Assembly: GCA_029055875.1 (NCBI GenBank)
Contig: JAIDCJ010000016.1
Coordinates: forward strand, 3,075 to 60,881
DNA from: Clostridia bacterium
GTDB taxonomy: Bacteria; Bacillota; Clostridia; Christensenellales; Borkfalkiaceae
Direction: 5' to 3'
Length of the DNA: 57,807 nucleotides
Shown here: positions 57,109 to 57,807 of the stretch, piece by piece
How positions within the stretch are numbered: position 1 is the stretch's first letter
Layout: every line of letters starts with the position of its first letter
Program-made: the position numbers and the translations under genes
Notes under the pieces: model-generated
Database searches by the model: none
What the model was told of the DNA's origin: nothing
The model's input: only the letters and a program-made list of their open reading frames with translations

Positions 57109-57165
57109 ACGATTATACCTTATTTTCCGCTTTTCCGCAAGAAATAAATTTCGATATGTTTTTTA

Positions 57166-57194
57166 TTGCAAGTTTACCCTGAAAAGAGTATAAT
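57166..57194 (+). promoter_or_regulatory. Promoter of the truncated lipoprotein gene
   Basis: TTGCAA (57166-57171), 17 bases, TATAAT (57189-57194). A 35-base leader with AGAGG leads to the ATG at 57237. Confidence 0.7.
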
Positions 57195-57236
57195 ATTTTA
57201 TATAAATAAGGGGCGTCCCCCTGAAAGAGGTATTGT

Positions 57237-57807
57237 ATGAAGAAGTTTTTAACTGCAACTGTTTGCGCCGTGTTTGCCTTGGGTTGCGCGTGTGCGTTTG
57301 CGGGTTGCGGAACCGACTATTCTGACGAAATTAAAGATTTACAAAAGCAAATTCAAGAACTTGAAAACAAAAACAATTCTTTGCAAACCGAGCTGAACGC
57401 TTTGAAAAACGGTTCGGGAAGCTCCACCGACTACACGGCTGAAATTAATTCGCTCAAACAGCAAATTAAAGCTTTGGAAACAAAGTGCAACAGTGCAAAC
57501 TCTTCGATTACGAAGCTGCAACAGGACTTGAATGCAGCGAAGTTGAGATTAGACGCAGTTGAAGGCGCAATGCAGGCTGATAAGAATTACACCTACCAAA
57601 TGGGCGAAGTTTGTACCGTAAAGAGCGCAAGCGGAATTGAATTATACAAAGTTCGGCTATTAGATTATAACAACAGCAATCAATTGACCTTTAATATTCA
57701 AAATATAAATCTTCCCGATTACATTAACTTAAACGACTATTTTACCGTTTGCACGTATTCCGAAGCAAACACGAAAAAATATAGCTATAAACGAACTACA
57801 TTTTATT
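57237..57807 (+). CDS. Coiled-coil lipoprotein, truncated by the window end
   Basis: The first 190 codons are present and the frame is still open at the last base. A signal peptide ends in the lipobox FAGC (about residue 24). The mature protein opens with heptad-like IKDLQKQIQELENKNNSLQTELNAL, a short Gly-Ser linker and a second coiled coil (about 70-110). A mixed beta region follows (MGEVCTVKSASGIELYKVRLL). No homology is recognised. AGAGG precedes the ATG. It may be the target of the neighbouring two-component pair, but only proximity suggests it. Confidence 0.8.
   Translation, partial: MKKFLTATVCAVFALGCACAFAGCGTDYSDEIKDLQKQIQELENKNNSLQTELNALKNGSGSSTDYTAEINSLKQQIKALETKCNSANSSITKLQQDLNAAKLRLDAVEGAMQADKNYTYQMGEVCTVKSASGIELYKVRLLDYNNSNQLTFNIQNINLPDYINLNDYFTVCTYSEANTKKYSYKRTTFY

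Overview
The window looks like chromosomal core sequence from an anaerobic, low-to-mid GC member of the Clostridia (Firmicutes/Bacillota), possibly near the Christensenellales. The evidence is the yabP-yabQ-divIC sporulation/division cluster, a YolD plus Y-family polymerase pair, a TM1266-type hydrogenase-system regulator, many lipoproteins with clear lipoboxes, and consensus sigma-A promoters with 17-bp spacers. I see no rRNA, CRISPR array, prophage or insertion sequence. The lineage is an inference from gene content.

Layout: (1) 1-4.2 kb: a short tandem repeat array whose units end in copies of a tRNA 3' end, tRNA-Leu with an unusual AAG anticodon, a lytic transglycosylase, coaE, polA and tRNA-Leu(CAA). 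(2) 4.2-9.4 kb: a phosphorelay operon of REC/HD-GYP protein, HPt protein and hybrid histidine kinase with two solute-binding sensor domains. (3) 9.6-11.5 kb: Y-family DNA polymerase and YolD-like partner. (4) 11.6-26.4 kb: one continuous eight-gene operon of Cys-rich repeat lipoprotein, DUF4175-like membrane protein, MoxR ATPase, DUF58 protein, two membrane vWA proteins and two further lipoproteins, closed by a terminator. This is the most unusual block. (5) 26.7-36.4 kb: ROK kinase, rho, metallo-beta-lactamase-fold hydrolase, DUF1934 protein, tyrA, YgjP-like peptidase, aroA, MntR/DtxR-like repressor, low-molecular-weight phosphatase, XRE regulator, M50 peptidase and Ppx/GppA. (6) 36.3-37.2 kb: divIC, yabQ, yabP. 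(7) 37.3-42.6 kb: an operon read aroK-gltX-thyA-folA-typA. (8) 42.7-48.5 kb: secG-rnr-smpB-metY-metA-2H phosphoesterase. (9) 48.5-57.8 kb: tyrS with an IMPACT-family gene, a WYL regulator, an ABC importer with a TM1266-type regulator and a long leader, a small lipoprotein, a PhoR/PhoP-like two-component pair and a lipoprotein cut by the window edge.

The most interesting genome-scale signal is that six independent transcription starts (polA, DUF1934/rho operon, ygjP-like, aroA, XRE regulator, aroK operon) have good sigma-A promoters whose -10 box lies only 6-7 nt before the ATG, with no Shine-Dalgarno site. They therefore predict leaderless mRNAs in a Gram-positive core genome, while neighbouring genes have ordinary leaders and strong ribosome binding sites. 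The second is the roughly 15-kb MoxR/DUF58/vWA/lipoprotein operon, which may assemble or remodel a cell-surface structure.
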